Assembly (NCBI GenBank): GCA_016838895.1
Contig: JAEKNU010000002.1
Span: 62,001-126,000, forward strand
Direction of reading: 5' to 3'
Origin: Chloroflexota bacterium
GTDB taxonomy: Bacteria; Chloroflexota; Anaerolineae; Anaerolineales; Anaerolineaceae
Length of the DNA stretch: 64,000 bases
Position numbers and translations under genes: made by a program. Positions within the stretch are counted from its first letter, which is position 1. Every line of letters begins with the position of its first letter. Shown in pieces: positions 36,167-45,700 of this stretch. The notes below the pieces were generated by a model. That model saw nothing but the letters and a program-made list of their open reading frames with translations, was not told where the DNA came from and did no database searches.

Positions 36167-36193
36167 TCCAGCACATTTGAATTTTAATGATAT

Positions 36194-36226
36194 AGATCCT
36201 GAGGGTTTTCACACCCCTTAGGATCT
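36194..36226 (+). repeat. Extragenic hairpin, REP-like
   Basis: AGATCCTgaGGG (36194-36205) pairs with CCCttAGGATCT (36215-36226) over 12 pairs, including one G-U. There is no T tract, so it may be a dispersed hairpin element rather than a normal terminator, though it lies just after the DHA2 gene. Confidence 0.5.
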
Positions 36227-36278
36227 GATAGGCGGGATCTCCACAATCTCAGCGTTTTATTAATAATAATTAGATAAA

Positions 36279-36307
36279 TTGTATAAAATAACTCGTTATG
36301 CTACACT
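36279..36307 (+). promoter_or_regulatory. Promoter of the 2-oxoacid dehydrogenase genes
   Basis: TTGTAT (36279-36284) and TACACT (36302-36307) are 17 bases apart, and TGc precedes the -10 box as an extended element. Transcription would start near 36314, 48 bases before E1 alpha. Confidence 0.6.
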
Positions 36308-36361
36308 ATAAATGACAAAATTAACTTTTGGCTTTCTTATCGTTTATAGAGGTAGGGATAG

Positions 36362-37345
36362 ATGAGCTTAACCAAGAAACAAAAAAAAGAAATTTTTTAT
36401 ACCATGCTGCTCTCGCGACGGCTGGATGAAAGAGCATGGATTCTACATCGACAGGGCAAGATTGCCTTTCATATATCCGGTATTGGACAGGAAGCCGCTC
36501 AGGTTGGGGCGGCTTTTGCTTTGCGCCGTGGTCATGACTGGGTGACACCTTATTATCGTGATCTGGCCTTAATGGTGGCGCTGGATTATGCTCCGCTGGA
36601 TTTTATGCTTGCCTTGATGGGTAAACGCGACGAGAGCACCTCGGGTGCGCGCCAGATGCCCAGCCATTTCAGTTCGCGAGCGATGAATGCGGTTTCCCAT
36701 TCGGCACCGGTGGCCACACAAACCTCGCATGCTTCCGGGATTGCACTGGCGATCAAGATGAAAAAAGAAGATAAAGTGGTCTTGACCTCGTTGGGTGAAG
36801 GTTCCACTTCACAGGGCGAATGGTACGAGGCGGTCAATTGGGCGGCTATTCATCAACTACCGGTGATATTCCTGGTGGAAAACAACATGTATGCCATCTC
36901 GGTCCCGGCTGATCAGCAAATGGCGGTACCCACTGCCGCGGACAAAGCCTGTGGCTTGGGGTTGGACGGTCGCTCAGTGGACGGCACGGATGCCTTTGCG
37001 GTCTATGATGTAATCCATGAGGTGGCCGAAAAAGCACGCTCAGGCGGCGGTCCCAGTTTGATTGAGGCGCGCATGTACCGCATTACCCCGCACTCCTCGG
37101 ATGATGATGACCGCAGCTATCGTTCGCGCGAGGAAGTCGCTGAGGGCAAGAAAAAAGATCCGATTGTGGTGGTGCAGCGCCAGGTTCTGGAACAGGGCGT
37201 ACTGACAGAAGCAGAAATTGAGAAGATGGAATCGAAGATTAAAACCATCATTGATCAAGCTGTCGAAGAAGCCACTCAGGCAGCTTATCCTGAGGCGCTG
37301 GAAGCAGCTTATCCTGTCTATGCCGAGGAGGTGCGGCGTGACTGA
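36362..37345 (+). CDS. 2-oxoacid dehydrogenase E1 component, alpha subunit
   Basis: A 327-residue thiamine-diphosphate subunit of a 2-oxoacid dehydrogenase. The cofactor motif is GEG at 145-147 followed by the Asn pair at 174-175, at the usual spacing of the GDG-N-N motif, but with Glu in place of Asp. HISGIGQEAAQVG and GARQMPSHFS fit the E1 alpha family. It overlaps the beta gene. The complex could act on pyruvate, branched-chain oxoacids or acetoin; the sequence does not decide. Confidence 0.88.
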   Translation: MSLTKKQKKEIFYTMLLSRRLDERAWILHRQGKIAFHISGIGQEAAQVGAAFALRRGHDWVTPYYRDLALMVALDYAPLDFMLALMGKRDESTSGARQMPSHFSSRAMNAVSHSAPVATQTSHASGIALAIKMKKEDKVVLTSLGEGSTSQGEWYEAVNWAAIHQLPVIFLVENNMYAISVPADQQMAVPTAADKACGLGLDGRSVDGTDAFAVYDVIHEVAEKARSGGGPSLIEARMYRITPHSSDDDDRSYRSREEVAEGKKKDPIVVVQRQVLEQGVLTEAEIEKMESKIKTIIDQAVEEATQAAYPEALEAAYPVYAEEVRRD

Positions 37346-38321
37346 GATGACCATGATTGATGCCATCCGTCTGGCGATGGACGAGGAAATGGCGCATGAC
37401 GAAAACGTCTTTGTAGTGGGCGAGGACGTGGGTATACGCGGCGGTGTTTTCCGTGCCACGGTAGGTTTATATGATAAATACGGCGCAGAACGGGTGATCG
37501 ATTCGCCTTTGGCTGAACTTTCCATTGTGGGGGTGGGCATCGGCGCGGCCTTGTACGGTATGCGTCCGGTGTGTGAAATTCAATTCGGCGATTTTATTTT
37601 CCCGGCCATGAACCAGATTGTCAGTGAGGCGGCCAAGATGTGCTACCGCACCAACGGCGATTGGACGGTACCGATGGTGATTCGCGCGCCCTACGGCGGT
37701 GGAATCAGTGGTGGGCTGTATCACTCGCAAAGCATAGAGGCCTATTTCACGCATGTGCCCGGTTTGAAGGTGGTCATCCCTTCCACGCCGGCGGATGCAC
37801 GAGGATTGTTGAAAGCAGCCATCCGCGACCCAAATCCAATTTTATTTATGGAGCCCAAGAAAGGCTATCGCCTGATCAAGGGCGAAGTGCCCGAAGAAGA
37901 ACAGGTTATTCCAATTGGGCCAGCAAAGGTCACGCGTAGTGGTAGTCAGTTGAGTGTATATTCCTACGGCATGATGCAATATTACACTTTGCAGGCGGCA
38001 GAGATCGTGGCGCAGGAAGGCATTGATGTGGAAGTGATTGATTTGCGTACGTTATATCCGGTGGATAAGGAAACCGTTCTGGCCTCGGCGCGCAAAACCG
38101 GTAAAGCCCTGATTGTGTATGAAGACAACCTGACCGGCGGCTACGGCGCTGAAATCGCGGCGATTATAGCGGATGAAGCCTTTACCGATCTGGATGCACC
38201 CGTGCGGCGATTAGCCGGACCGGATGTACCCGGAGTACCTTTTAGCCATCCCATGCAGGATTGGTTTATGGTCAGCCCTGAGAAAATTGCTCAGGCCATG
38301 CGCGAGCTGGCAGCCTATTAA
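37338..38321 (+). CDS. 2-oxoacid dehydrogenase E1 component, beta subunit
   Basis: A 327-residue E1 beta subunit. It has VVGEDVGIRGGVFRAT near 25-40, FGDFIFPAMNQI, RAPYGGGISGGLYHSQS with the His that helps bind the cofactor, and a C-terminal transketolase-like domain (about 200-325) with VIDLRTLYPVD. The GTG at 37338 is chosen, because GAGGAGGT (37325-37332) is five bases away and residues then start just before the conserved IDAIRLAMDEEM; it overlaps E1 alpha by eight bases. It pairs with E1 alpha to form the decarboxylase of the complex. Confidence 0.9.
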   Translation: MTEMTMIDAIRLAMDEEMAHDENVFVVGEDVGIRGGVFRATVGLYDKYGAERVIDSPLAELSIVGVGIGAALYGMRPVCEIQFGDFIFPAMNQIVSEAAKMCYRTNGDWTVPMVIRAPYGGGISGGLYHSQSIEAYFTHVPGLKVVIPSTPADARGLLKAAIRDPNPILFMEPKKGYRLIKGEVPEEEQVIPIGPAKVTRSGSQLSVYSYGMMQYYTLQAAEIVAQEGIDVEVIDLRTLYPVDKETVLASARKTGKALIVYEDNLTGGYGAEIAAIIADEAFTDLDAPVRRLAGPDVPGVPFSHPMQDWFMVSPEKIAQAMRELAAY

Positions 38322-38338
38322 GCGAAGGAGAAGGGAAC

Positions 38339-39640
38339 ATGGCAACGAAAGTGATTATGCCCCAATTAGGGGAATCGGTTGTTGAAGGGACCGTCTCACG
38401 CTGGTTGGTGCAGGAAGGTCAGACGATCAAGGAATATGATTCTATTGTAGAAGTGAGTACCGACAAGCTGGAAACAGAAATCCCCAGTCCGGCCAGCGGT
38501 ACTGTATTGAAAATATTGGTCCAGGATAATGTGACGGTCGATGCCGGCACATTGTTGGCCTGGATTGGAGCACCCGGGGAAGAACTACCCGAGGATGAAT
38601 TGGTTGTAAAAGAACAACAGAAATCAGTATCAGGAACCGCGCCGCAGTCGGCATTGTCGCCGAAAAATGTTGGGGTAGTACCCCAGAAGGATTTGGGTTT
38701 TATCTCGCCAGTGGTGGCCAAGATGGCTGCTGAACACCAACTGGATTTGCAGCAGATACAGGGAACTGGCTCCAAAGGACGTATCACCAAAAAGGACGTG
38801 ATGGATTATCTGGCTGGACGTGATAATCAGACAGCATCCCTGGCTGCCTGGGAAACCCAGGGCGAGGGTGATTTATTCCGACCCACTGAAATGATGCTGC
38901 CGGGTGGGAAGGCTGAACAAAAAGTTCAAAAGCCATCTGTACCAGCGCAAAGTAGTGTGCAGGCCGGTACGCTCCTTCCGCATACACGGATGAGGAAACT
39001 GATTGCAGACCATATGCTGCAAAGCAAGCACACCAGCGCGCATGTCACCACCGTCATGGAAGCCGATTTATCACAGGTTGTAAAAGATCGTGAAACTCAG
39101 AAGCCAGCCTTTGCCCAGCAAGGGGTTAAGTTGACATATACAGCTTATTTTATAGCGGCTGTGGTAACTGCGCTAAAACAATTCCCACAGGTTAATGCAT
39201 CCTGGCGTGAGGATGGACTATGGCTGCATCCTCATGTTAATTTAGGGGTGGCTGTATCTCTGGGAGACGAGGGACTGTTGGTCCCGGTGATGCATCAAGC
39301 GGAGAACTTGTCCTTATTTGGCATTGCACGTTCCTTGCAGGATCTGGCAGAACGGGCACGCAGTAAACAGTTATCCGTGGATGAACTGCAGGGCGGTACG
39401 TTTACGATTACCAATCACGGTGGCGGTAAATCATTGTTCGCCACGCCGGTGATCAACCAGCCGCAAAGCGGCATTCTGGGATTTGGTATGATTCAAAAAC
39501 GGGTCGTTGTAATTGATGATGCCATTGCCATCCGGCCGATGGTGTACCTCTCGTTCAGTTTTGATCACCGCATCCTGGATGGCGATACAGCGGATGGTTT
39601 TTTGGCTGCTGTTGTTGATCTGCTACAAAAACGACATTGA
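38339..39640 (+). CDS. Dihydrolipoamide acyltransferase (E2) of a 2-oxoacid dehydrogenase
   Basis: A 433-residue E2 core. An N-terminal lipoyl domain carries the lipoylated Lys43 in STDKLETE. A linker leads to a peripheral subunit-binding domain (about 120-160, with ISPVVAKMAAE and GTGSKGRITKKDV). The catalytic domain (about 205-433) ends with the active-site HRILDGDTAD, where His and Asp are the catalytic pair. One lipoyl domain is typical of branched-chain or Gram-positive-like pyruvate complexes. It follows E1 beta by 17 bases; a gap of 240 bases separates it from E3. Confidence 0.92.
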   Translation: MATKVIMPQLGESVVEGTVSRWLVQEGQTIKEYDSIVEVSTDKLETEIPSPASGTVLKILVQDNVTVDAGTLLAWIGAPGEELPEDELVVKEQQKSVSGTAPQSALSPKNVGVVPQKDLGFISPVVAKMAAEHQLDLQQIQGTGSKGRITKKDVMDYLAGRDNQTASLAAWETQGEGDLFRPTEMMLPGGKAEQKVQKPSVPAQSSVQAGTLLPHTRMRKLIADHMLQSKHTSAHVTTVMEADLSQVVKDRETQKPAFAQQGVKLTYTAYFIAAVVTALKQFPQVNASWREDGLWLHPHVNLGVAVSLGDEGLLVPVMHQAENLSLFGIARSLQDLAERARSKQLSVDELQGGTFTITNHGGGKSLFATPVINQPQSGILGFGMIQKRVVVIDDAIAIRPMVYLSFSFDHRILDGDTADGFLAAVVDLLQKRH

Positions 39641-39730
39641 ATTCGAAATGCGGATGATTTGTGTGAGGAAATTTGACTGGAAACCTGTAAGATTTGAATA
39701 TATATGTTTTGTTAATTTGTTTTCAGAAAA

Positions 39731-39759
39731 TTGTCTACTCCATGCCAATATGCTAAACT
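39731..39759 (+). promoter_or_regulatory. Separate promoter of the dihydrolipoamide dehydrogenase gene
   Basis: TTGTCT (39731-39736) and TAAACT (39754-39759) are 17 bases apart with TGc before the -10 box. An inverted repeat (CCATGC at 39740-39745, GCATGG at 39762-39767) encloses the -10 box. Confidence 0.6.
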
Positions 39760-39762
39760 AAG

Positions 39763-39853
39763 CATGGTGAAATACACCATGAATATTGTTATTTTTGCAA
39801 CCTGAAAGCATCAGGATGCATCTGTTATCAGGGGATGGATGGTGTGAACCATC
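39763..39853 (+). other. Hairpin-rich 5' leader of the E3 gene
   Basis: Three inverted repeats lie in about 90 bases: CATGGTG/CACCATG (39763-39769 and 39775-39781), CCTGA/TCAGG (39801-39805 and 39811-39815) and GATGGT/ACCATC (39838-39843 and 39848-39853). No known riboswitch class was matched. Confidence 0.45.
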
Positions 39854-39879
39854 AATTTTATTTTAGGGAGATTCGATCC

Positions 39880-41280
39880 ATGAAAGAATATGATGTTATT
39901 GTGATCGGTGCAGGTCCTGGCGGATATGTCAGTGCCATTCGGGCTGCACAATTAGGGTTAAAAACTGCCATTGTTGAAAAGCAATGGTTAGGTGGGGTGT
40001 GTTTAAATGTAGGCTGTATTCCTTCAAAATCATTACTAAAAAACGCAGATTTAGCACACACATTGCGTGATCGGGCAGCTGAATTCGGCATTAAATTTGA
40101 AAAACTGGAACTGGATTATGGTGAAGCTGTCAAGCGCAGCCGGGCAGTATCCAAGCGCTTAGTCAGTGGTGTGGGCTTTTTAATGAAGAAGAACAAAATT
40201 GATGTCTTTATGGGCAAAGCCCTTTTCAAAACAGCGCAACAATTAGACGTTGAGTTGAATGATGGCAGCAAGGAACAGATTCAAGGAAAGTCCATCATCG
40301 TAGCCAGCGGAGCCAGTTCAGCCAATATTTCCGGGATGGAGGTTGATGGTAAGAAAATTCTTAGCTATCAGGAAGCTATTTTACAGGATACCTTACCCAA
40401 GAGCGTTGTGGTCATTGGGGCGGGTGCCATCGGCATCGAATTCTCAACCATTTGGAGCAGTTATGGCACGGAAATTACCATCGTGGAAATGATGGATCGC
40501 ATCCTGCCGTTGGAATCTGCGGATGCCAGCAAAGAATTGGCGCGTGCTTTCAAGAAGCGCAAAATTAATATGCTGACCAGTACCAAAGTGAAAGGCATTG
40601 AAACCTCCAAAACAGGTGTGAAAGTAACCATTGAAGATGACAAAGGTGTAACCAGTGAAATTGAAGCCGAGCAGGCTTTGGTGGCGATTGGTTTCCGCCC
40701 CAATACCAAAGACCTGGGCCTGGAAAAAATCGGAGTCAAGATGGATAAACGTGGTTTCATCGAGATCAATGATGTCATGGCAACCAATATTCCCGGCATA
40801 TTTGCTATCGGTGATGTAACCGGCAAATTGTTGTTGGCGCACACTGCATCAGCACAAGGTATGCTGGCTGCAGAACATATCGCCGGTGAGGAAACCACCC
40901 CGATAGACTACAAAATGATTCCCCGTGCGGTATACAGCCATCCGCAGGTGGCATCCTTTGGGTATACTGAAGAAGAAGCAAAAGAGAAAGGTCATGAGGT
41001 CGCTACGGGTATGTTTAGCTTCCAACCCAATGGCAAAGCCCTGGGATTGGGTGAAGCAGGTGGTTTTGTGAAAATTTTTGCCGACAAAAAATACGGCGAA
41101 ATTTTGGGTGCCAGCATGGTTGGTCCGGATGTTTCTGAACTATTACCAGAATTAACCCTGGCGCAGAAGATGGAACTCACTGCGGAAGAGGTTGCCCGAA
41201 ACATTCATGCCCACCCAACCCTTAGTGAAGTGGTTATGGAAGCGGCACATGGTGTGGATGGATCGCCGATTCATTCGTAA
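39880..41280 (+). CDS. lpdA: Dihydrolipoamide dehydrogenase (E3)
   Basis: A 466-residue flavoprotein that reoxidises the lipoyl group with NAD+. The FAD fold motif is GAGPGGYVSA (10-19). The redox disulfide is Cys41 and Cys46 in GGVCLNVGC. The NAD fold reads VIGAGAIGIEF, and the C-terminal HAHPTLSEVVMEAAH has the catalytic His-Glu. The ATG at 39880 with AGGGAG nine bases upstream is preferred to earlier starts that would add 15 residues. It has a separate promoter and structured leader, so it may also serve other lipoyl enzymes. Confidence 0.95.
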   Translation: MKEYDVIVIGAGPGGYVSAIRAAQLGLKTAIVEKQWLGGVCLNVGCIPSKSLLKNADLAHTLRDRAAEFGIKFEKLELDYGEAVKRSRAVSKRLVSGVGFLMKKNKIDVFMGKALFKTAQQLDVELNDGSKEQIQGKSIIVASGASSANISGMEVDGKKILSYQEAILQDTLPKSVVVIGAGAIGIEFSTIWSSYGTEITIVEMMDRILPLESADASKELARAFKKRKINMLTSTKVKGIETSKTGVKVTIEDDKGVTSEIEAEQALVAIGFRPNTKDLGLEKIGVKMDKRGFIEINDVMATNIPGIFAIGDVTGKLLLAHTASAQGMLAAEHIAGEETTPIDYKMIPRAVYSHPQVASFGYTEEEAKEKGHEVATGMFSFQPNGKALGLGEAGGFVKIFADKKYGEILGASMVGPDVSELLPELTLAQKMELTAEEVARNIHAHPTLSEVVMEAAHGVDGSPIHS

Positions 41281-41300
41281 GAACAATATATTTGTTGATA

Positions 41301-41334
41301 AAAAAACAGGATGTTCTCACACATCCTGTTTTTT
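41301..41334. terminator. Terminator after lpdA
   Basis: AAAAAACAGGATGT (41301-41314) pairs with its complement at 41321-41334 around a six-base loop, with T tracts in both directions. Confidence 0.88.
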
Positions 41335-41347
41335 ATACATCAACCTG

Positions 41348-41390
41348 GCAGGTCTAGTTATAAAACCTTGCTATAGAAAAAAAGACCTGC
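41348..41390. repeat. Eight-base inverted repeat
   Basis: GCAGGTCT (41348-41355) and AGACCTGC (41383-41390) form a perfect inverted repeat 27 bases apart, downstream of the merR stop codon on the minus strand. It could be a weak hairpin or a protein site. Confidence 0.4.
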
Positions 41391-41438
41391 GGTTTCACAA
41401 AAGCATAAGCTGAATTTTATTGGTCGTATTTCATTTTC

Positions 41439-42323
41439 TCAAGAATCATATAGGTATCCGGCTTGTGGAAATTCTTCAAAAAAGCGTGTGTTTGCTTTTT
41501 CGAGCTTTTCAGTATAGGTTTTATAGGAAGGGCTCAGTATCTTTAAATTGTGGATGAAAACCTCATAATATCCACTTTGCTGTTGAAAGGCTAATAGCAA
41601 TTGATGTAATTTATACGCAGGTGAATTTTTAAATTCATCTGAAGTGCGGATTTTCAGATATTGCTCCACTTTTTCCTTATTTGTTTCAAGATATTCATCA
41701 ATATTGTCTACCAAATCCAGTAACGAGCTGTCCATTTCTTGCATGGGTTCCTTTTCTAATTCTGCTAAACAGGACTCCATGTATTCCTCAAGTTCAATTG
41801 AAAAGTGGAGATTTGAAACATTGTCCAGATATTTGATAATTTCAAGATATGCATTCTTTTGATCAATTTGTTCGATTTTTTCATTGAGGAACTGTCCAAA
41901 ATGAATGTACATATACATACCATAACTACCTGGAAATGAGATTAGCAGCTTTTCTTTAATGGTGAAAAGTGGCTCAATATTGGTTTGAAAATATTCCATT
42001 GCTTGTTCGATATCATAATTATTGATCAAGTGATCGATGCTTTTATGCTGTGCAATTGTTTTTTGCAATTTTAAATTCATCGATAATTTGCATTTTGACA
42101 AGACGGCGGATTTGTTCTCGCTCATGAGAATTAATTTGATATCGGCTGTACTTATCCCCAATTTTCTCAATACCGAAATTTCCTTCAATTGATTTATATC
42201 ATTCTCATCGTAGGTTCGATATCCGTTTTGGGCAATTTTGGGATGGACTAATCCCTTCTTTTCATAATATTCAATCGCTTTTTTTGTGATGTTACATTTT
42301 TGACAGACATCATTAATTTGCAT
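41439..42323 (-). CDS. MerR-family transcriptional regulator with a large effector domain
   Basis: A 294-residue regulator. The N-terminal winged helix (1-70) fits MerR, with KKAIEYYEKKGLVHP and NGYRTYDENDINQLKEI. Two cysteines (7 and 10) lie within the DNA-binding domain. The rest (about 80-294) is mostly helical and not recognised; it may bind a small molecule. The ATG at 42323 has AGGTG six bases upstream and matches the family's N-terminus. The promoter has the 19-base spacer and dyad typical of MerR targets, so self-activation is likely. No other gene is under this promoter. The gene looks AT-rich. Confidence 0.85.
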   Translation of the reverse strand: MQINDVCQKCNITKKAIEYYEKKGLVHPKIAQNGYRTYDENDINQLKEISVLRKLGISTADIKLILMSENKSAVLSKCKLSMNLKLQKTIAQHKSIDHLINNYDIEQAMEYFQTNIEPLFTIKEKLLISFPGSYGMYMYIHFGQFLNEKIEQIDQKNAYLEIIKYLDNVSNLHFSIELEEYMESCLAELEKEPMQEMDSSLLDLVDNIDEYLETNKEKVEQYLKIRTSDEFKNSPAYKLHQLLLAFQQQSGYYEVFIHNLKILSPSYKTYTEKLEKANTRFFEEFPQAGYLYDS

Positions 42324-42341
42324 AGTAGTCACCTCGCCACT

Positions 42342-42372
42342 ATCATAAACCACTCCCCAAGGGGGTAGTCAA
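42342..42372 (-). promoter_or_regulatory. MerR-type promoter with 19-base spacer and operator
   Basis: On the minus strand, TTGACT (42372-42367) and TATGAT (42347-42342) are 19 bases apart, two more than the normal spacing. A dyad (ACTnCCC, four bases, GGGnAGT at 42352-42369) fills the spacer. Both features are diagnostic of promoters activated by MerR-family proteins through DNA distortion. Confidence 0.8.
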
Positions 42373-42727
42373 TTGTTTATATCACCAATTTTTGAAATCG
42401 GCACAGATCCTTGATCATGGCATGCTGAATGATTTTCTACCTGTGTCATTGGAAGTAACGATTTTGATAATTGATTTTATATTCTTTTGGAAAGAGATTT
42501 TTATTTTCACAGTCACATACTTGGAAATGGTGCATTAGGTTTATAATAGATTGTCTTTAAAGAAGATATATATTGACTAATAGTGGCTTACATTGAATTT
42601 GATGAGCTGAATACTAGAAAATATTATACTTTTATAAAAATCAGATTGGATGCTCAGTGTTGTGCTAAAATTAATGATTGTATTCGTAAACCATAAAAAA
42701 CACCTTTATTGTGAAGGATGATGAAGT
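42373..42727. other. AT-rich intergenic region before secA
   Basis: About 355 bases without a gene. No hairpin terminator, repeat or well-formed promoter was seen. A TAAAAT at 42666-42671 could be the -10 box for secA, but no matching -35 box was found. Confidence 0.4.
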
Positions 42728-45700
42728 ATGTTCAAAAAAATCATGGTGGCAATCGGTGCCGACCCAAATACTCGAGAATTAAATCGTCTAATCGAAAAAA
42801 CATTAGAGATCAATGCGTTGGAATCAGAGTATGAAAAGCTAACTGATGATGAATTGAAGGCAAAAACCCCCGCATTTCGTGAACGTTTAGCAAATGGGGA
42901 AACCATGGATGATATTCTGGTAGAAGCTTTTGCTACCGTACGTGAAGTCAGTAAACGAACCATTGGCTTGCGACATTACGATGTGCAGATGATTGGCGGT
43001 ATGGTAATGCATGATGGCAAAATTGCTGAAATGCGCACTGGCGAGGGGAAAACCCTGGTCGCTACGCTGCCGATCTATCTAAATGGCCTTTCTGGACGAG
43101 GCATTCATCTGGTAACGGTAAACGATTATCTGGCGCGCCGTGATGCACGCTGGATGGCGCCAATTATGAATTTCTTAGGCTTATCGGTTGGCGTGCTGCA
43201 AATGGCTAACCGCACGGATGGCGGTCAGCGTGCCTACTTGGTGGATTTAGAAAAAGAATCCGGGCAGGAAGATCAACACCAGCTTGTAATGGTTACGCGT
43301 CAACAAGCTTATGCCGCTGATGTAACTTACGGCACCAACAGTGAATTCGGGTTTGATTATTTGCGCGATAACTTGACCATGACACTGGGCGCACGGGTGC
43401 AACGCGAGTATGTTTTCTGTATTATTGATGAAGTAGATAATATCCTGATTGATGAAGCGCGAACCCCGTTGATTATCTCTGGTCCGGCTGCCGATGCTGC
43501 CGAATGGTATACCAAAATGGCTTTGGTTGTCCGTCAGCTAAATCCCGAAGATTATGAAATCAATGAAAAAGACCGCAACGTGACCTTGACAGAAATCGGT
43601 GAAACCCATGTGGAAGAGATTATGGGGGTGGCGCTGCGTGATCCGGATCGCCCGGAAGATATTACACCAGAGCAGGCGCGTATTCTGGGACATCTTGAAC
43701 AAGCATTACGTGCACAATTTCTGTTTAAACGAAACAAAGATTATCTGGTTCAGGGTGGTGGTGTTCATATTGTTGATGAATATACAGGTCGCTTGATGAT
43801 TGGTCGACGCTGGTCGGAAGGGTTACATCAGGCAGTCGAGGCCAAGGAAGGCGTTAAGATTGAGCCGGAAAATGTTACTTATGCCACGATCACTTTGCAG
43901 AATTATTTTCGAATGTATGAAAAATTAGCAGGTATGACAGGTACAGCCGAGACGGAAGCCGAGGAATTTGCCAAAATTTACAAACTGGAAGTACTGCCCA
44001 TTCCGATGAACCTGGAATATGTAGCCAAGCAGGAAGATACGGATTTGATATCCATTGAGGATAAAGACGAAAATGGATACAAATACATTTATTATGCTTC
44101 TCAAAATGATGCTGAAGAACTCCCCCTATTCTGGAAAAGAAAAGATTTTCCGGATGTCGTTTATCAATCCGCAGAAGCCAAGCATCGTGCCATTCTGGAA
44201 GAAGTGATTCAATACTATATTATTGGGCGTCCACAACTGGTGGGTACTACCTCCGTTGAGCATAGTGATCTGCTCTCTTCATTAATGAAGACTGAACCCG
44301 TCAGGCATTTATTGCAAGTATTGATGCTGCGTCAGCGATGGTTGGAAATTAATGAAAAAGAATTCATGGAAAAAGACGTGCCGGAACTGGCACCTTTGAA
44401 AACACCATTATTGAAAATAAAAACCGGTGACATACGCAATGTGGCGCGCACATTAAATACATCCTTGAATCTTGAATCGGATGAAAGCCTGGACTATTTA
44501 CTGCAAATTTTAGGTTTAGAAGCAGCACATAAAGATCGTTTATTAATGGTTATTCAAGGCGGCATTCCGCACAAAGTTTTGAACGCACGCAAACATGATG
44601 AAGAATCCTTGATTATCTCAAAAGCAGGTGCTTTCGGGGCAGTTACGATTGCTACCAATATGGCAGGTCGTGGTGTGGATATCAAGCTGGGCGGTGAATT
44701 AAATGAAACGATTTTGCGTGATGTGAACCGTGTACTGAGCCATGAAATTGACAATCCATTTGATTTGCTGCATGATGATCGAAAAGCGTTGTTGGAAAAA
44801 ATGTCGGCTGAGGATTATGGTATTTATGAGGAATCGGTTGATGAATTTTTAGCGCACGTTGATAATATGCACAAAGTACGTGAACTTGGTGGATTACATG
44901 TAATCGGCTCCGAGCGCCATGAATCTCGACGTATTGATAATCAGTTGCGTGGACGTGCAGCCCGTCAGGGCGATCCGGGTTCTTCCCGTTTTTATCTATC
45001 ACTGGAAGATGACCTGATGCGTCTGTTCGGTGGGGCACAGGTGGAAAACTTGTGGAAACGCATGTTCTTCGACGACAGTATGCCCATCGAAATGAATATC
45101 ATTGGTCGCATGGTAGAACAATCGCAGGAACGTGTAGAAGGCTCAAACTTTGATATGCGTAAACACCTTCTGGAATATGATGATGTGCTTAATGCGCAAC
45201 GTGGTCGTATTTATGGGCAGAGAAACCTGGTTTTCAAAAAGGAAGTGCTAAATCAAGATGTGCTGGATATGCTGCACACTGAATTGCAACAGCGTATTCC
45301 ATCCTCATTGGAAGATGAAGAGGGGCCATGGAAATTACTGGCCTATCTGGAAGACATTCAACCGACGATTAATTTCGATTCCATTATTTATCCATCCTTC
45401 ACGATTCGATTATTAGTTGATGATCTTAAAGAACGTCTTAATAGCGATCAAGTTAACAAAGAGAAACTTAAAGCGGTCTTACTGGAAATTGCAGAAAACA
45501 CATTGTCTGCTGAAAGAGAACACTTGCTGAATAATGCCAAAGAAATATTAGTGCGCATCGAAAGTAATATCGAAGATCAGAAGCTGGAACGCTTTGATGC
45601 AATTGACGCATTTTTTGAGAATCTGGACGAAGATGAAGAAGAGCTGCGCACACAGGCAGATCTGGCAAATGAGATAAATCAATTGGCCAGAATACCATTG

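Noticed and set aside
39763-39853. A known riboswitch before lpdA
   Set aside because: The hairpins do not match the conserved cores of TPP, SAM, glycine or lysine riboswitches that I could recall; it is kept only as a structured leader.
36362-41280. Acetoin dehydrogenase operon
   Set aside because: No acetoin-specific regulator or partner gene is nearby, and the E1/E2 sequences alone do not separate acetoin, pyruvate and branched-chain complexes.
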